NCBI GenBank assembly: GCA_017481745.1 | Contig: JAFUOV010000003.1 | Location: 100,597 to 164,596 of the forward strand | Reading direction: 5' to 3' | Length of the DNA: 64,000 bases | Source of the DNA: Bacteroidaceae bacterium | GTDB lineage: Bacteria > Bacteroidota > Bacteroidia > Bacteroidales > Barnesiellaceae_A | Shown here: positions 34,616 to 44,270 of the stretch, piece by piece | Layout of the letters: each line of letters opens with the position of its first letter | Position numbering within the stretch: the stretch's first letter is position 1 | Made by a program: the position numbers and the translations under genes | Notes under the pieces: model-generated | What the model saw: only the letters and a program-made list of their open reading frames with translations | Database searches by the model: none | What the model was told of the DNA's origin: nothing

Positions 34616-36346
34616 ATGGAAAACTACATAGTATCAGCACGCAAATACCGCCCTTCGACATTCCAATCGGTTGTCGGACAGAAGGCTCTGACACAAACCC
34701 TCAAGAATGCCATTGATGCCGGCAAGTTGGCTCACGCCTACTTGTTCTGTGGTCCGCGCGGTGTGGGTAAGACATCGTGTGCTCGCATCTTTGCCAAGAC
34801 AATCAACTGTCTGCATCCAACGGCATCGGGCGAGGCTTGCAACGAATGTGAGTCGTGCCGAGCATTCAACGAACAACGCTCCTACAACATATCGGAGCTC
34901 GATGCCGCATCGAACAACAGTGTCGACGATATACGCCAACTTGTAGACCAGGTGCGCATACCGCCACAGATAGGCAAGTATAAAGTATACATCGTCGACG
35001 AGGTGCACATGCTATCGACAGCCGCCTTCAACGCCTTCTTGAAGACTCTCGAAGAGCCCCCTCACCACGCCATATTTATATTGGCTACCACCGAGAAGCA
35101 CAAGATACTGCCCACGATACTCTCACGCTGTCAGGTATACGACTTCCAACGCATCACCATAGCCGATATAGCCGATCACCTGCAATATGTAGCCTCGCAA
35201 GAGGGCATACAAGCCGAGGCAGAGGCATTGAGCGTGATAGCCCAAAAAGCCGATGGTGGTATGCGCGATGCGCTCTCAATCTTCGACCAGATAGCCAGCT
35301 TCACAGCAGGCAATATCACATACAACGCCGTCATCGAGAACCTCAATGTGCTCGATTACGAGTATTACTTCCGCCTTACCGATGCATTCCTGCACGCCAA
35401 TGTGCCGGCAACTCTGCTGCTATACAAAGAGATATGCGACAAGGGATTTGAGTCGCAACACTTCATCAGCGGGCTGAGCAACCACTTCCGCAACCTACTC
35501 GTCAGCAAGGATACAGCCACGCTGTCGCTATTGGAAATGGGCGAAGCTACCGCCAAGCGTTACGGCGAACAAGCCGCCAAGTGCGACACACGATTGCTAT
35601 ACAAAGCGATGGACTTGAGCAACAAATGCGACCTCGACTACCGCGTGAGCAACAACAAGCGTTTCTTGGTAGAACTGATGCTCATACAGATATGCCAACT
35701 GTCGATGCCCGCCGAACCCATCCAGCAGGCACAACCCACCCTGCAATCGGTGCGTCCTACGGCAGCAGCACAACCCGCACAACAGCAAGCTGCACCACAA
35801 CCACAGCAGCCCGCCCAAGCACCGGCACAACAAGCACAGCCCAAGCCTGTCCCCTCGGCACAAGCATATACCCCACGACCTGCCACTCCGCGCCCTACGG
35901 CAGCACCTCGTAGCGGTATGCCCGCACCGTCGATACGCATCAATGCACAGAAAGCACAACCGACCGAGGTGCGCGAAAAACGTAAAAAACCCTTTACACA
36001 AGTAGCACTCGTAGAAGCATGGCTCAAGTACGCCGAAACCATAACCGACGAGGTAGCGCTATATAACACCATGCAGACACACAAGCCTACACTCAAAGGC
36101 GAGGTTATCTGCCATGTCGAGATAGAAAGCACCATACAACAATCGCTCATAACCGTTACCAAAGAGCCGCTGTTGGCATTTATCCACAATGAATTGGAGA
36201 ACGACTACATCGACTTGAAAACCGAAATAAAAGTATCGACCGAGCGCCGCGTGTCGTACAATACAGGCGACATACTTGTGGCAATGAAAGAAGATAACCC
36301 CAATTTAGTGAAAGCCGTTGAAATATTAAATCTTGAAATAGAATAA
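34616..36346 (+). CDS. dnaX: DNA polymerase III subunit gamma/tau
   Basis: 576 residues from ATG 34616. Clamp-loader ATPase: Walker A GPRGVGKTS near residue 47, four zinc-binding Cys (INCLHP...CNECESC), Walker B/DEVHM and sensor 1 ATTEKHKILPTILSRC. A Pro/Gln/Ala-rich linker (about 365-455) precedes a tau-like C-terminal domain from about 460 (FTQVALVEAWLKYAE). The frame encodes only a tau-like product; I see no convincing -1 frameshift signal. Follows cdd closely. Confidence 0.95.
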   Translation: MENYIVSARKYRPSTFQSVVGQKALTQTLKNAIDAGKLAHAYLFCGPRGVGKTSCARIFAKTINCLHPTASGEACNECESCRAFNEQRSYNISELDAASNNSVDDIRQLVDQVRIPPQIGKYKVYIVDEVHMLSTAAFNAFLKTLEEPPHHAIFILATTEKHKILPTILSRCQVYDFQRITIADIADHLQYVASQEGIQAEAEALSVIAQKADGGMRDALSIFDQIASFTAGNITYNAVIENLNVLDYEYYFRLTDAFLHANVPATLLLYKEICDKGFESQHFISGLSNHFRNLLVSKDTATLSLLEMGEATAKRYGEQAAKCDTRLLYKAMDLSNKCDLDYRVSNNKRFLVELMLIQICQLSMPAEPIQQAQPTLQSVRPTAAAQPAQQQAAPQPQQPAQAPAQQAQPKPVPSAQAYTPRPATPRPTAAPRSGMPAPSIRINAQKAQPTEVREKRKKPFTQVALVEAWLKYAETITDEVALYNTMQTHKPTLKGEVICHVEIESTIQQSLITVTKEPLLAFIHNELENDYIDLKTEIKVSTERRVSYNTGDILVAMKEDNPNLVKAVEILNLEIE

Positions 36347-36445
36347 AAGCAAATTTTAAAATCGAAAGCGCGTTTTCAGGTAATTTTATAGCAAATTGCT
36401 ACAAAGACATCGCGGCAAGGCTAAAAATTTTGACAAAATATTAAT

Positions 36446-36480
36446 AAAAAGCATTGTTTCTAACAATGCTTTTTGTATTT
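36446..36480 (+). terminator. terminator after dnaX, overlapping the ansA promoter
   Basis: 13-bp stem 36446-36458 with 36462-36474, tight loop, T-rich 3' side continuing into TATTTTTG. The -33-like TTG at 36454-36456 falls inside the stem. Confidence 0.7.
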
Positions 36481-36483
36481 TTG
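36454..36483 (+). promoter_or_regulatory. promoter of ansA
   Basis: TTG 36454-36456 and TATTTTTG 36476-36483, 19 bases apart; the ATG follows at 36511 after 27 bases. It overlaps the preceding terminator hairpin. Confidence 0.6.
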
Positions 36484-36510
36484 TCGTATCAAAGATTCAA
36501 ACGAAGAGCT

Positions 36511-37560
36511 ATGACAACACCTACAACATCTGTTCTTATCATCTACACCGGTGGTACTATTGGTATGACCCAAAACCCCGTAACCGGTGCTTTGGAGCCT
36601 TTCGACTTCAATCATCTGCTCGACAACGTACCCGAATTGCGCCGATTGGGATTTTCTATCTCAACCATCCAATTCGACCCCATTATCGACTCGTCGGAAA
36701 CCGAGCCTACACAATGGGCAAAATTGGTAAAAATGATTGACGAGAACTACGACAAATACGATGGCTTTGTAGTGTTGCATGGTACCGACACCATGGCATA
36801 CACCGCCTCGGCTGTAAGCTTCATGCTCGAGAACTTAGGTAAACCGGTTATCTTCACCGGCTCGCAACTGCCCATCGGTATGTTGCGCACCGACGGTAAG
36901 GAAAACCTCATCACTGCCATTGAAATAGCTGCCGACAAAGACGAAATGGGACGTCCTCGCGTACCAGAGGTGTGCATATTCTTTGAGAACGCACTGATGC
37001 GTGGCAATCGCACCAGCAAGGTCAGCTCGCAATTTTTCAATGCCTTTACATCGCCCAACTATCCGTTGCTTGCCCACGTAGGTATCAACATCAACTACGA
37101 CGACGTAGAGATACACTACCCCGAGAAAGATATGCGACTGAAGCCCCACTTCAACATGGACAACAACGTGGTAGTACTCAAGTTGTTCCCGGGCATCAGC
37201 CGTCAAGCCGTACACCAAGCCCTTAATATACCGGGATTGAAAGGTGTTGTTCTTGAAACATTCGGCTCGGGCAATGCACCCAAATACGATTGGTTCCTCG
37301 CAGAGCTACGCGATGCGGTAAATCGTGGCATCGTCATAGTGAACGTTACACAATGCAGTAGTGGTAGCGTACAAATGGGACTATACAGCACTGGCAACAC
37401 CCTGCAAGGTATTGGCGTGATAAGCGGATACGACAGTACCACAGAGGCAGCCCTCGCCAAGCTGATGTTCCTCTTTGGTCATAACAAATCGTACGACGAA
37501 GTGGTAGAGGCAATGAGCAAATCTTTTGTTGGTGAGGTCTCTATCAAACCCGGCAAATAA
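36511..37560 (+). CDS. ansA: type I L-asparaginase
   Basis: 349 residues from ATG 36511; the frame is open 57 bases upstream but contains the promoter. Hydrolyses asparagine to aspartate and ammonia. First catalytic Thr in IYTGGTIGMTQN, second in VLHGTDTMAYTASA. No signal peptide, so this is the cytoplasmic low-affinity type (AnsA) rather than the periplasmic one. A strong bidirectional terminator follows. Confidence 0.94.
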   Translation: MTTPTTSVLIIYTGGTIGMTQNPVTGALEPFDFNHLLDNVPELRRLGFSISTIQFDPIIDSSETEPTQWAKLVKMIDENYDKYDGFVVLHGTDTMAYTASAVSFMLENLGKPVIFTGSQLPIGMLRTDGKENLITAIEIAADKDEMGRPRVPEVCIFFENALMRGNRTSKVSSQFFNAFTSPNYPLLAHVGININYDDVEIHYPEKDMRLKPHFNMDNNVVVLKLFPGISRQAVHQALNIPGLKGVVLETFGSGNAPKYDWFLAELRDAVNRGIVIVNVTQCSSGSVQMGLYSTGNTLQGIGVISGYDSTTEAALAKLMFLFGHNKSYDEVVEAMSKSFVGEVSIKPGK

Positions 37561-37587
37561 CAAGCTACACCTTATATATAACATACG

Positions 37588-37621
37588 CGCGAGGCTGTCC
37601 ATCAGGACAGCCTCGCGTCTT
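37588..37621. terminator. bidirectional terminator between ansA and serS
   Basis: 13-bp GC-rich perfect stem, 37588-37600 with 37605-37617, tetraloop ATCA, then TCTTAT. Confidence 0.85.
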
Positions 37622-37639
37622 ATCGAGTATGTAGTAAGA

Positions 37640-38911
37640 TTAGTCGATAATATCGAAACCTGTATAAGGCACAAGTGCCTTGGGTATGCGGATACCTTCG
37701 GGTGTTTGATTGTTCTCAAGCAACGCAGCCATGATACGAGGCAACGCCAAAGCACTACCATTGAGGGTGTGGCAAAGGTGAGTTTTCTTGTCGGCGCCAC
37801 GATAACGGCATTTCAGACGATTGGCTTGGTAACTCTCAAAGTTCGATACCGAGCTCACCTCGAGCCAACGTTTTTGGGCTGCCGAATATACCTCAAAGTC
37901 GAATGTGATGGCAGAGGTAAAACTCATATCACCACCGCACAGACGGAGTATGTGCCAAGGCAATTCGAGTGCCTCGACAAGACCTTGCACGTGGTCTTTC
38001 ATCTCCTCGAGCGCTGCATACGAGTGGTCGGGGTGTTGTATCTGCACAATCTCTACCTTGTCAAATTGGTGCAAACGGTTCAAACCACGCACATCCTTGC
38101 CATACGAGCCGGCTTCACGACGGAAACATGCCGAGTAGGCTGCATTCTTGACAGGTAACTCGTTCTCATTGAAGATTACATCGCGATAGAGGTTGGTAAC
38201 AGGCACCTCGGCTGTGGGTATCAGATAGAGGTTGTCGGCAGTGCAACAGTACATTTGACCCTCTTTGTCGGGCAATTGTCCTGTGCCGTAACCCGATGCC
38301 TCGTTGACAACATAGGGAGGTTGTATCTCAAGATAGCCAGCTTCGCGTGCGCGATCGAGGAAGAACGAAATGAGGGCACGTTGCAAACGAGCACCTTTAC
38401 CTTTATATACAGGGAAACCCGCTCCGGTAATCTTCACGCCCAACTCAAAGTCTATCAGGTCATATTTCTTTGCCAGCTCCCAGTGAGGCAAGGCATCGTC
38501 GCCCAACTCGGGGATAACACCACCCTCTTTCTCTACAATATTGTCCTCGGCACTCTTACCGGCAGGAACAGCAGCGCAAGGCAAGTTGGGGATAGTGAGC
38601 AATATATCTACAATCTCTTTCTCGGCATTTACCATAGCCTCCTCGAGAGCCACATTTCCGGCTTTCATCTCGGCAACGCGGGCTTTGGTAGCCTCAGCCT
38701 CATCTTTTTTACCCTCTTTCATGAGCTTACCTATCTCGGCAGCCAATTTTTTCAATTCCGACAAGCGGGCATCAAGCTCCATTTGCGAGGCACGACGTGT
38801 CTTGTCAACTTCGAGAATACGCTCAATTTTTTCACGACCATCGAAGTTTTTTACAGCCAATCGAGCTATCACTTCTTCGGTGCTGTTTTTGATAATATCT
38901 AACGTAAGCAT
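37640..38911 (-). CDS. serS: seryl-tRNA synthetase
   Basis: 423 residues. Class II synthetase charging tRNA-Ser. An N-terminal tRNA-binding coiled coil (about 30-105, Lys/Glu/Ala-rich) precedes the catalytic core with motif 2 FRREAGSYGKDVRGLNRLHQFDKVE and motif 3 LNGSALALPRIMAALLENNQ. Last gene of the minus-strand dcw run, 40 bases after the YqeY-domain gene. Confidence 0.97.
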   Translation of the reverse strand: MLTLDIIKNSTEEVIARLAVKNFDGREKIERILEVDKTRRASQMELDARLSELKKLAAEIGKLMKEGKKDEAEATKARVAEMKAGNVALEEAMVNAEKEIVDILLTIPNLPCAAVPAGKSAEDNIVEKEGGVIPELGDDALPHWELAKKYDLIDFELGVKITGAGFPVYKGKGARLQRALISFFLDRAREAGYLEIQPPYVVNEASGYGTGQLPDKEGQMYCCTADNLYLIPTAEVPVTNLYRDVIFNENELPVKNAAYSACFRREAGSYGKDVRGLNRLHQFDKVEIVQIQHPDHSYAALEEMKDHVQGLVEALELPWHILRLCGGDMSFTSAITFDFEVYSAAQKRWLEVSSVSNFESYQANRLKCRYRGADKKTHLCHTLNGSALALPRIMAALLENNQTPEGIRIPKALVPYTGFDIID

Positions 38912-38951
38912 TTTTACTTCTGTTTATAGGTTATAGACTTTTCAGCCACAA

Positions 38952-39404
38952 TTATTTAGACAACAACTCTTTTACTTTGGTAGAGATGGCACGACCATCG
39001 GCACGACCGGCAAGGCGTTTCGAAGCCACACCCATTACTTTGCCCATCTCTTGCGGACCGGCAGCACCTACCTCGGCAATAATAGCCTGCAACTCGGCGG
39101 TGAGTTCCTCATCCGATAGTTGCTTGGGCATGTATGCCTCAATAACAGCAGCCTCGGCAAGCTCGCTCTCTGCCAATTCGGGGCGATTTTGCTCTTGATA
39201 GATAGCGGCACTCTCACGACGTTGTTTCACCATCTTGGCAAGGATTTTCAACGCAACATCGTCGGACAACTCACCATTACCACCCTTGGCAGTCTTCGCC
39301 TCTATAAACTCTTTCTTTATACCACGAAGAGCATCAAGTTTCACACGGTCTTTTGCCAGCATGGCACTCTTTATGTCATTGCTGACGGTATCAAACAAAC
39401 TCAT
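38952..39404 (-). CDS. GatB/YqeY domain protein
   Basis: 150 residues, all helical, with the YqeY start (DIKSAMLAKDRVKLDALRGIKKEFIEAKTAKGG) and LAKMVKQRRESAAIYQEQNRPELAESEL. It resembles the tRNA-binding tail domain of GatB, but stands alone; function is unknown, perhaps linked to tRNA-dependent amidation. Starts 11 bases after ftsZ, as in other Bacteroidales. Confidence 0.92.
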   Translation of the reverse strand: MSLFDTVSNDIKSAMLAKDRVKLDALRGIKKEFIEAKTAKGGNGELSDDVALKILAKMVKQRRESAAIYQEQNRPELAESELAEAAVIEAYMPKQLSDEELTAELQAIIAEVGAAGPQEMGKVMGVASKRLAGRADGRAISTKVKELLSK

Positions 39405-39415
39405 AAATTAATCGT

Positions 39416-40756
39416 TTAATCTCCAAAATTGATTGTCTTAGAATTATTTTCTACAGGGGTCGAAGCCTCTGTATTGCGCACTGTACCGGCAACCGACAAG
39501 CGTTGCTTGAAATCGGTAGTACGGTTGTATGTGGGCTCGCTATCGAACAGCTCGAGCAAGGCATCGTTATCCATCTGCTCACGAGTGAGGATAGCTATCT
39601 GCAAGCGCTTGCGCTCCATATCGCGTACGGCATCTTGTCCATACACTTGCTCAACAGCCGAACTGTCAACTTCGGCAGGCTTGGCAGGCTCGTTCTTGCT
39701 ATCCGATTTTGTCGTATTGGGAACGGGGATAGTTATCGTATCGGTAGCCTCAAAGCCCGAAGCAAGAATGGTAATCTTCATCTTATCGCCAATCTCGTCG
39801 TCAAAGTAGATACCGGTGATAACGTCGGGCGCATTGACAAACTTCGATGTGAAAGCCGTAAGCTCATCACTCTCGGCAAGAGTCATTTGGTGCTCCTCAT
39901 CGGGCGACAGATATACAACAATCAGCAAGTTCTTTGAGGTATAAATATCGGCGTTCTTCAAGAGCGGAGAGCGTATGGCATCTTCAATAGCCGATGTAAC
40001 GCGGTTCTCACCCTCACCATAGCCGGTACTGATAATTGCAGTACCACCATCGAGCAGTGTAGTACGCACATCGCGGAAGTCGCAGTTTACATAACCATCG
40101 CGAATGATAATCTCGATAATACTACCGGCTGCGGTGGCAAGAATATCATCGGCTTTCGAGAAGGCATTCATGAAAGTGAGGTTGGGATATATCTCGCGCA
40201 GGCGCTCATTGTTGATTACCAACAAGGCATCGACGTGCTTGCGCATCTCCTCGATGTACGACAATGCTTTCTTAATCTTGGGCAGACCCTCAAAGAGGAA
40301 AGGCAATGTAACGATACCTACGGTGAGGATGCCCAACTCCTTGGCAATGCGAGCTACCACAGGCGCTGCACCTGTACCTGTACCACCACCCATACCGGCA
40401 GTAACAAACACCATGTTGGGCTTGGGCTCGGTGGTGAGCAATGCTGCTATTTCCTCTTCACTCTCCTCGGCTGCAGCACGAGCCACATCGGGCTTGTTGC
40501 CGGCACCGCCACCTTTTGTAACAGTGGGACCCAAAAGCAAGCGAGTGGGAATACCCGATTTCTCAAGAGCTTGCGAATCGGTGTTACACACCACATAGCG
40601 TATGCTATCTATATTGCGTCGGTTGTACATGTAACGTACGGCATTACCACCGCCGCCACCTACACCGATAATCATCATTTCGGTCGATGTATTTTCTTCT
40701 ACATGAGCATCACCCAAGTCGGTAAAAGGGGTGAGGTTTTTTATATCTTCTGCCAT
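39416..40756 (-). CDS. ftsZ: cell division protein FtsZ
   Basis: 446 residues. Tubulin-like GTPase that forms the Z ring. The tubulin signature GGGTGTGA is at 123-130, the N-terminal GVGGGGGNAV nucleotide loop at 31-40, and the synergy loop NADFADVR-like segment reads NCDFRDVRTTL. A 120-residue low-complexity linker leads to a C-terminus ending SKTINFGD, which lacks the proteobacterial DIPAFLRxQ peptide. Starts 25 bases after ftsA. Confidence 0.97.
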   Translation of the reverse strand: MAEDIKNLTPFTDLGDAHVEENTSTEMMIIGVGGGGGNAVRYMYNRRNIDSIRYVVCNTDSQALEKSGIPTRLLLGPTVTKGGGAGNKPDVARAAAEESEEEIAALLTTEPKPNMVFVTAGMGGGTGTGAAPVVARIAKELGILTVGIVTLPFLFEGLPKIKKALSYIEEMRKHVDALLVINNERLREIYPNLTFMNAFSKADDILATAAGSIIEIIIRDGYVNCDFRDVRTTLLDGGTAIISTGYGEGENRVTSAIEDAIRSPLLKNADIYTSKNLLIVVYLSPDEEHQMTLAESDELTAFTSKFVNAPDVITGIYFDDEIGDKMKITILASGFEATDTITIPVPNTTKSDSKNEPAKPAEVDSSAVEQVYGQDAVRDMERKRLQIAILTREQMDNDALLELFDSEPTYNRTTDFKQRLSVAGTVRNTEASTPVENNSKTINFGD

Positions 40757-40781
40757 AATTATATCATATTACACGTTTCTA

Positions 40782-42119
40782 TTACTCTTCATCGTCGTTC
40801 TCACCCTCTTCAATCATCTGTCCGAACTTGTCGAACAAAGCCGTAAAGATATTTTTTCTTTTAGGTTTCTTCTCTTCGGCGGGTTCTTTATCAACGGTAA
40901 TTACTATCTCTTCTTCTTCCTCTTCTTCGATAACCGGTTTTTCAGGTTCGACGGGTTTCTCTTGGAAAGGAGTCTTGGTGCAATCTTCCTTGGCGGCATA
41001 AAGCAGTCCGACAGCTTGCATATAGTCGTTTACTTGCGAACGCTCTTTCTCGACAGCCTGAATATCTTTGCGCAGAGCTCCTACACGCACTTTCATGCCA
41101 CCCAAGCGCTCTTCGAGCAATTCGAGCCATCCGCGCAACTTGGCAGCGTTACCCACTACAACAACACCGGCAGTGAGTTCTTTACGCTCAAGACCCGAGC
41201 GTTTTATTTGCTCCTCAACATTGGCAATAATCTCTTCCGAGCGAGCCTCTACCACCGATGTAAGTTTGGCAAGGTCTATCTCTACCATGTTGTCGCCTTC
41301 AAATTTAAGGCGCACATTGTTCTCGCTCTTAAATCCTTTTGCCATACCCGATGCAATCTTCAAATGCTCCGCCTCGGTGCTGACAAGGTTGAGCGACATG
41401 ATATCGCGTGTAATGTTGCGACCACCCATAGGCAAGGTTTCGAGCAACACGAGTGTATCGTTCTTGTATATCGAAACGGTTGTTGTTTCGGCACCGAAAT
41501 CGACCAACATACAACCCAACATTCGCTCATCTTTCGACAATACGACATCGGCTGTTGCCAATGCACTTGTAATGTAGCCGGCAATGGGCAACTTCAGGCG
41601 CTCGATAACGCAACGGTCTATATTACGTTTCAACACCGGCTTGGCTGTGATAGCTTTATAGTGAGCCTCGATGGTAGTACCTGTAACACCAATAGCGTTG
41701 CGCTCGGCTCTGCCATCAATGATGTAGCCGGTAGGAACAATATCCAATGTGTCGATAGTAGAGGGCAACATGGCGCGGCACTCCTCTTTCAGCTTCTGCA
41801 CATGAGCCTGCTTGATGATGCTGTCTTCGTGAAACGAGCGGTTTGTTACCTTCTCCTCTGCCGATACCGAGGCACCACCCACACCGATGTAGGTCTTTAC
41901 AATCTTGGCAGGAGCCAATCGGTTTTCGAGTTTCATTTTTATTCTCTTGATACAAGAGAACACTTCATCGACATTCTGCACACAACCACGCTTGATGATA
42001 TTGGTGGCATTTTCTTTCTCTATTGCCGAAACCACGAGCATTCCGTTCTCGTCTCGGTAACCGGCAATACCAACAATCTTGGAACTGCCCAATTCTATAG
42101 CTACAATATACTCACTCAT
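40782..42119 (-). CDS. ftsA: cell division protein FtsA
   Basis: 445 residues. Actin-like ATPase that anchors FtsZ to the membrane. The N-terminal phosphate loop reads IVAIELGSSKIVGIAGYRD; the second phosphate motif is LVDFGAETTTVSIYKND and the adenosine motif VVVVGNAAKLRGWLELLEE. After about residue 370 there is a very acidic linker (EEEEEE) and a final amphipathic helix NIFTALFDKFGQMIEEG that would bind the membrane. Overlaps ftsQ by 8 bases. Confidence 0.96.
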   Translation of the reverse strand: MSEYIVAIELGSSKIVGIAGYRDENGMLVVSAIEKENATNIIKRGCVQNVDEVFSCIKRIKMKLENRLAPAKIVKTYIGVGGASVSAEEKVTNRSFHEDSIIKQAHVQKLKEECRAMLPSTIDTLDIVPTGYIIDGRAERNAIGVTGTTIEAHYKAITAKPVLKRNIDRCVIERLKLPIAGYITSALATADVVLSKDERMLGCMLVDFGAETTTVSIYKNDTLVLLETLPMGGRNITRDIMSLNLVSTEAEHLKIASGMAKGFKSENNVRLKFEGDNMVEIDLAKLTSVVEARSEEIIANVEEQIKRSGLERKELTAGVVVVGNAAKLRGWLELLEERLGGMKVRVGALRKDIQAVEKERSQVNDYMQAVGLLYAAKEDCTKTPFQEKPVEPEKPVIEEEEEEEIVITVDKEPAEEKKPKRKNIFTALFDKFGQMIEEGENDDEE

Positions 42120-42900
42120 ATGATGATAAATTTTTCTTTGTCCATGTTTTGTGTCTGTATTTCTTATCCCTACGTGTGCACACTACCTGGTCTTTATACT
42201 TTACCGAAATAGTGTCGTAGGCATTCCATCCTACTTGAGGTATCACCTGCTCATACACTGCCAGGAGCGAGTGCAACTTGCTTTGATAGTTGTCAAGACT
42301 ACCCAAAACAATCACATGATTGCCCACCCTCGGGTGCAACAACACTTCATATTGCGGCGACACCATTATCTGCGTTACTTGCGCATGCCAAAACTCATGT
42401 CCCGCTATATATTCAACAAGAGGTCTCAACATCTCGGCTGTCAACGTGTCATCAATGCAACCTGTTACCAAAGGCACATAATCGACATACATCGTGTCGA
42501 CCGCAATATGCTTGCCATCGGATGCCACATAATAGGTCTTACCCTCGTCGGTATATACACGCATGATAGGTTTACGTTGCGATACATTGAGGTAGACATC
42601 GCCATTCTCCTCTTGGAAACACTCTACCATATCGAGCAGTTCAATCTCACGCACGCAACGTTCTATCGCTGCGGTATTGACATCGCGACCCGCCTTGCCT
42701 TGGGGCAACAGATGTGCCTTACCCACATAGTTATACAAGCTCGACGATGTTATAAGATTATTCTCCAAACTATCTAAAACGTTGATATAAAAATGCTGAC
42801 ATACTACCTCTTTGCCTTTGTTGCTCCATAGGATATAGGCAGCAACAAGGTAGGCAAGCAGCAGTACCAAAGCCAATATTTTCAATATCCGTTTTATCAT
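42112..42900 (-). CDS. ftsQ: cell division protein FtsQ
   Basis: 262 residues: short cytoplasmic start, one membrane helix (about 5-26), then a POTRA-like domain and a beta domain. Bitopic divisome protein joining FtsL/FtsB to late proteins. Weakly conserved but identified by size, topology and place between murC and ftsA; IERCVREIELLDMVECF and NVSQRKPIMRVYT are FtsQ-like. Start overlaps the murC stop (ATGA). Confidence 0.92.
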   Translation of the reverse strand: MIKRILKILALVLLLAYLVAAYILWSNKGKEVVCQHFYINVLDSLENNLITSSSLYNYVGKAHLLPQGKAGRDVNTAAIERCVREIELLDMVECFQEENGDVYLNVSQRKPIMRVYTDEGKTYYVASDGKHIAVDTMYVDYVPLVTGCIDDTLTAEMLRPLVEYIAGHEFWHAQVTQIMVSPQYEVLLHPRVGNHVIVLGSLDNYQSKLHSLLAVYEQVIPQVGWNAYDTISVKYKDQVVCTRRDKKYRHKTWTKKNLSSYE

Positions 42901-44270
42901 TGTTTCACAATCTCGCAGATTTGGGGCAACAATCGGTCTATATCGCCGGCACCCACTGTCAATAAGACTTCAAAGTTATATTCTTTTATTCGTTCTACCA
43001 ACATTTCACGCTCACAAAGTTCCTTTTTGGGCGACAAAATCTTATCGAAAATAATTTGTGATGTTACACCCTCAATCGGCAACTCGCGCGCCGGATAGAT
43101 ATTGAGCAGTATCACCTCGTCTGCCAAAGAGAGAGCCTCGGCAAATTGGGGCGCAAAGTCGCGAGTGCGCGTGTAAAGGTGTGGTTGGAAAATCACCGAC
43201 AGCTTGCGGTGCGGATACAATGCCTTTACCGATGTGATGCTTGCTCGCAACTCGTCGGGATGGTGTGCATAATCGTCTATCATGACACGCTCGGGTGTAC
43301 GCAACCAGAATTCAAACCGACGCTTGGCTCCTAAATAAGATGCTACCGCTGCACGCATGGCTTCGTGCGAAACACCACACAGCCACGCAACAGCCATCGC
43401 TGCCACTGCATTTTCTATATTTATCACAACAGGAACTCCCAACTCAATATTGTCGACACGACCATCGGGCGCAACAAAATCGAATGTAATAGAGCCATTG
43501 CCTATCTTGATGTTTTCGGCATGGAAATCGCCTTCGTCTTTCGAATAGCGATATACACGCACTCCCTCTTGCGGGCGCGCTTGCAGCTTGATACCCTTCT
43601 TCAATATCAATGCCCCACCGGGTTGCACCAATGATGTGAAGTGTGCAAAACTCTCGAGGTAGGCTTCCTCTGTGCCGTATATATCCAAATGGTCGGGGTC
43701 GGTCGATGTTACAACAGCAATGTAGGGCAACAAGTGATGAAATGAGCGATCAAACTCGTCGGCTTCAATAACAGCATATTCACTATCTTGCGACAAGATA
43801 AGATTGCTATCATAGTTGCGCAAGATACCTCCGAGGAAAGCATTAGCACCCACATCCGAGGTCTTGAATATATGAGCCGCCATGCTCGACGTGGTAGTCT
43901 TTCCATGTGTACCCGAGAAGCACAGCCCCTTGAGCGAATGAGTGATAAGCCCCAACAAGCGAGCACGCTTCATCACCTCAAAACCGTTGTTGATGAAGTA
44001 GTTCAATCCACTATGCTCCTGTGGAATGGCTGGGGTATATACCACCAATGTATCGTCGGCATTGCGACAATAATCGGGTATCAGTGCAGCATCTTCATCA
44101 AAGAACAACTCGGCACCTTCTTGTTGCAACTGCGCGGTCAAAGGTGTTGCTGTGCGGTCATAGCCCGCCACACGCAGTCCTTTTGACAGGCAATAGCGCA
44201 CCAATGCACTCATGCCTATACCGCCGGCACCTACAAAGTATACCGATTTATATAGTTCCAATTTTTTCAT
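42897..44270 (-). CDS. murC: UDP-N-acetylmuramate-L-alanine ligase
   Basis: 457 residues from the ATG at 44270, which overlaps the murG stop by 4 bases. Adds L-Ala to UDP-MurNAc. N-terminal Rossmann VYFVGAGGIGMSALVRY, ATP loop FSGTHGKTTTSSM near residue 118, EADEFDRSFHHL and DYAHHPDELRASI are the family motifs. A longer start at 44297 would run into murG and add MSYCRGEKK; 44270 is more likely. Confidence 0.96.
   Translation of the reverse strand: MKKLELYKSVYFVGAGGIGMSALVRYCLSKGLRVAGYDRTATPLTAQLQQEGAELFFDEDAALIPDYCRNADDTLVVYTPAIPQEHSGLNYFINNGFEVMKRARLLGLITHSLKGLCFSGTHGKTTTSSMAAHIFKTSDVGANAFLGGILRNYDSNLILSQDSEYAVIEADEFDRSFHHLLPYIAVVTSTDPDHLDIYGTEEAYLESFAHFTSLVQPGGALILKKGIKLQARPQEGVRVYRYSKDEGDFHAENIKIGNGSITFDFVAPDGRVDNIELGVPVVINIENAVAAMAVAWLCGVSHEAMRAAVASYLGAKRRFEFWLRTPERVMIDDYAHHPDELRASITSVKALYPHRKLSVIFQPHLYTRTRDFAPQFAEALSLADEVILLNIYPARELPIEGVTSQIIFDKILSPKKELCEREMLVERIKEYNFEVLLTVGAGDIDRLLPQICEIVKQ

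Noticed and set aside
35970..36000. Possible programmed frameshift site in dnaX (run of six As at about 35984)
   Set aside because: The run does not give a good slippery heptamer in frame, there is no obvious downstream hairpin, and it lies after the linker where a gamma-like stop would make little sense.
40731..42212. Long plus-strand open frame (493 codons) opposite ftsA
   Set aside because: It lies entirely antisense to the well-supported ftsA and neighbours, its translation is Cys/His/Phe-rich with no domain, and it is an effect of codon bias on the true strand.
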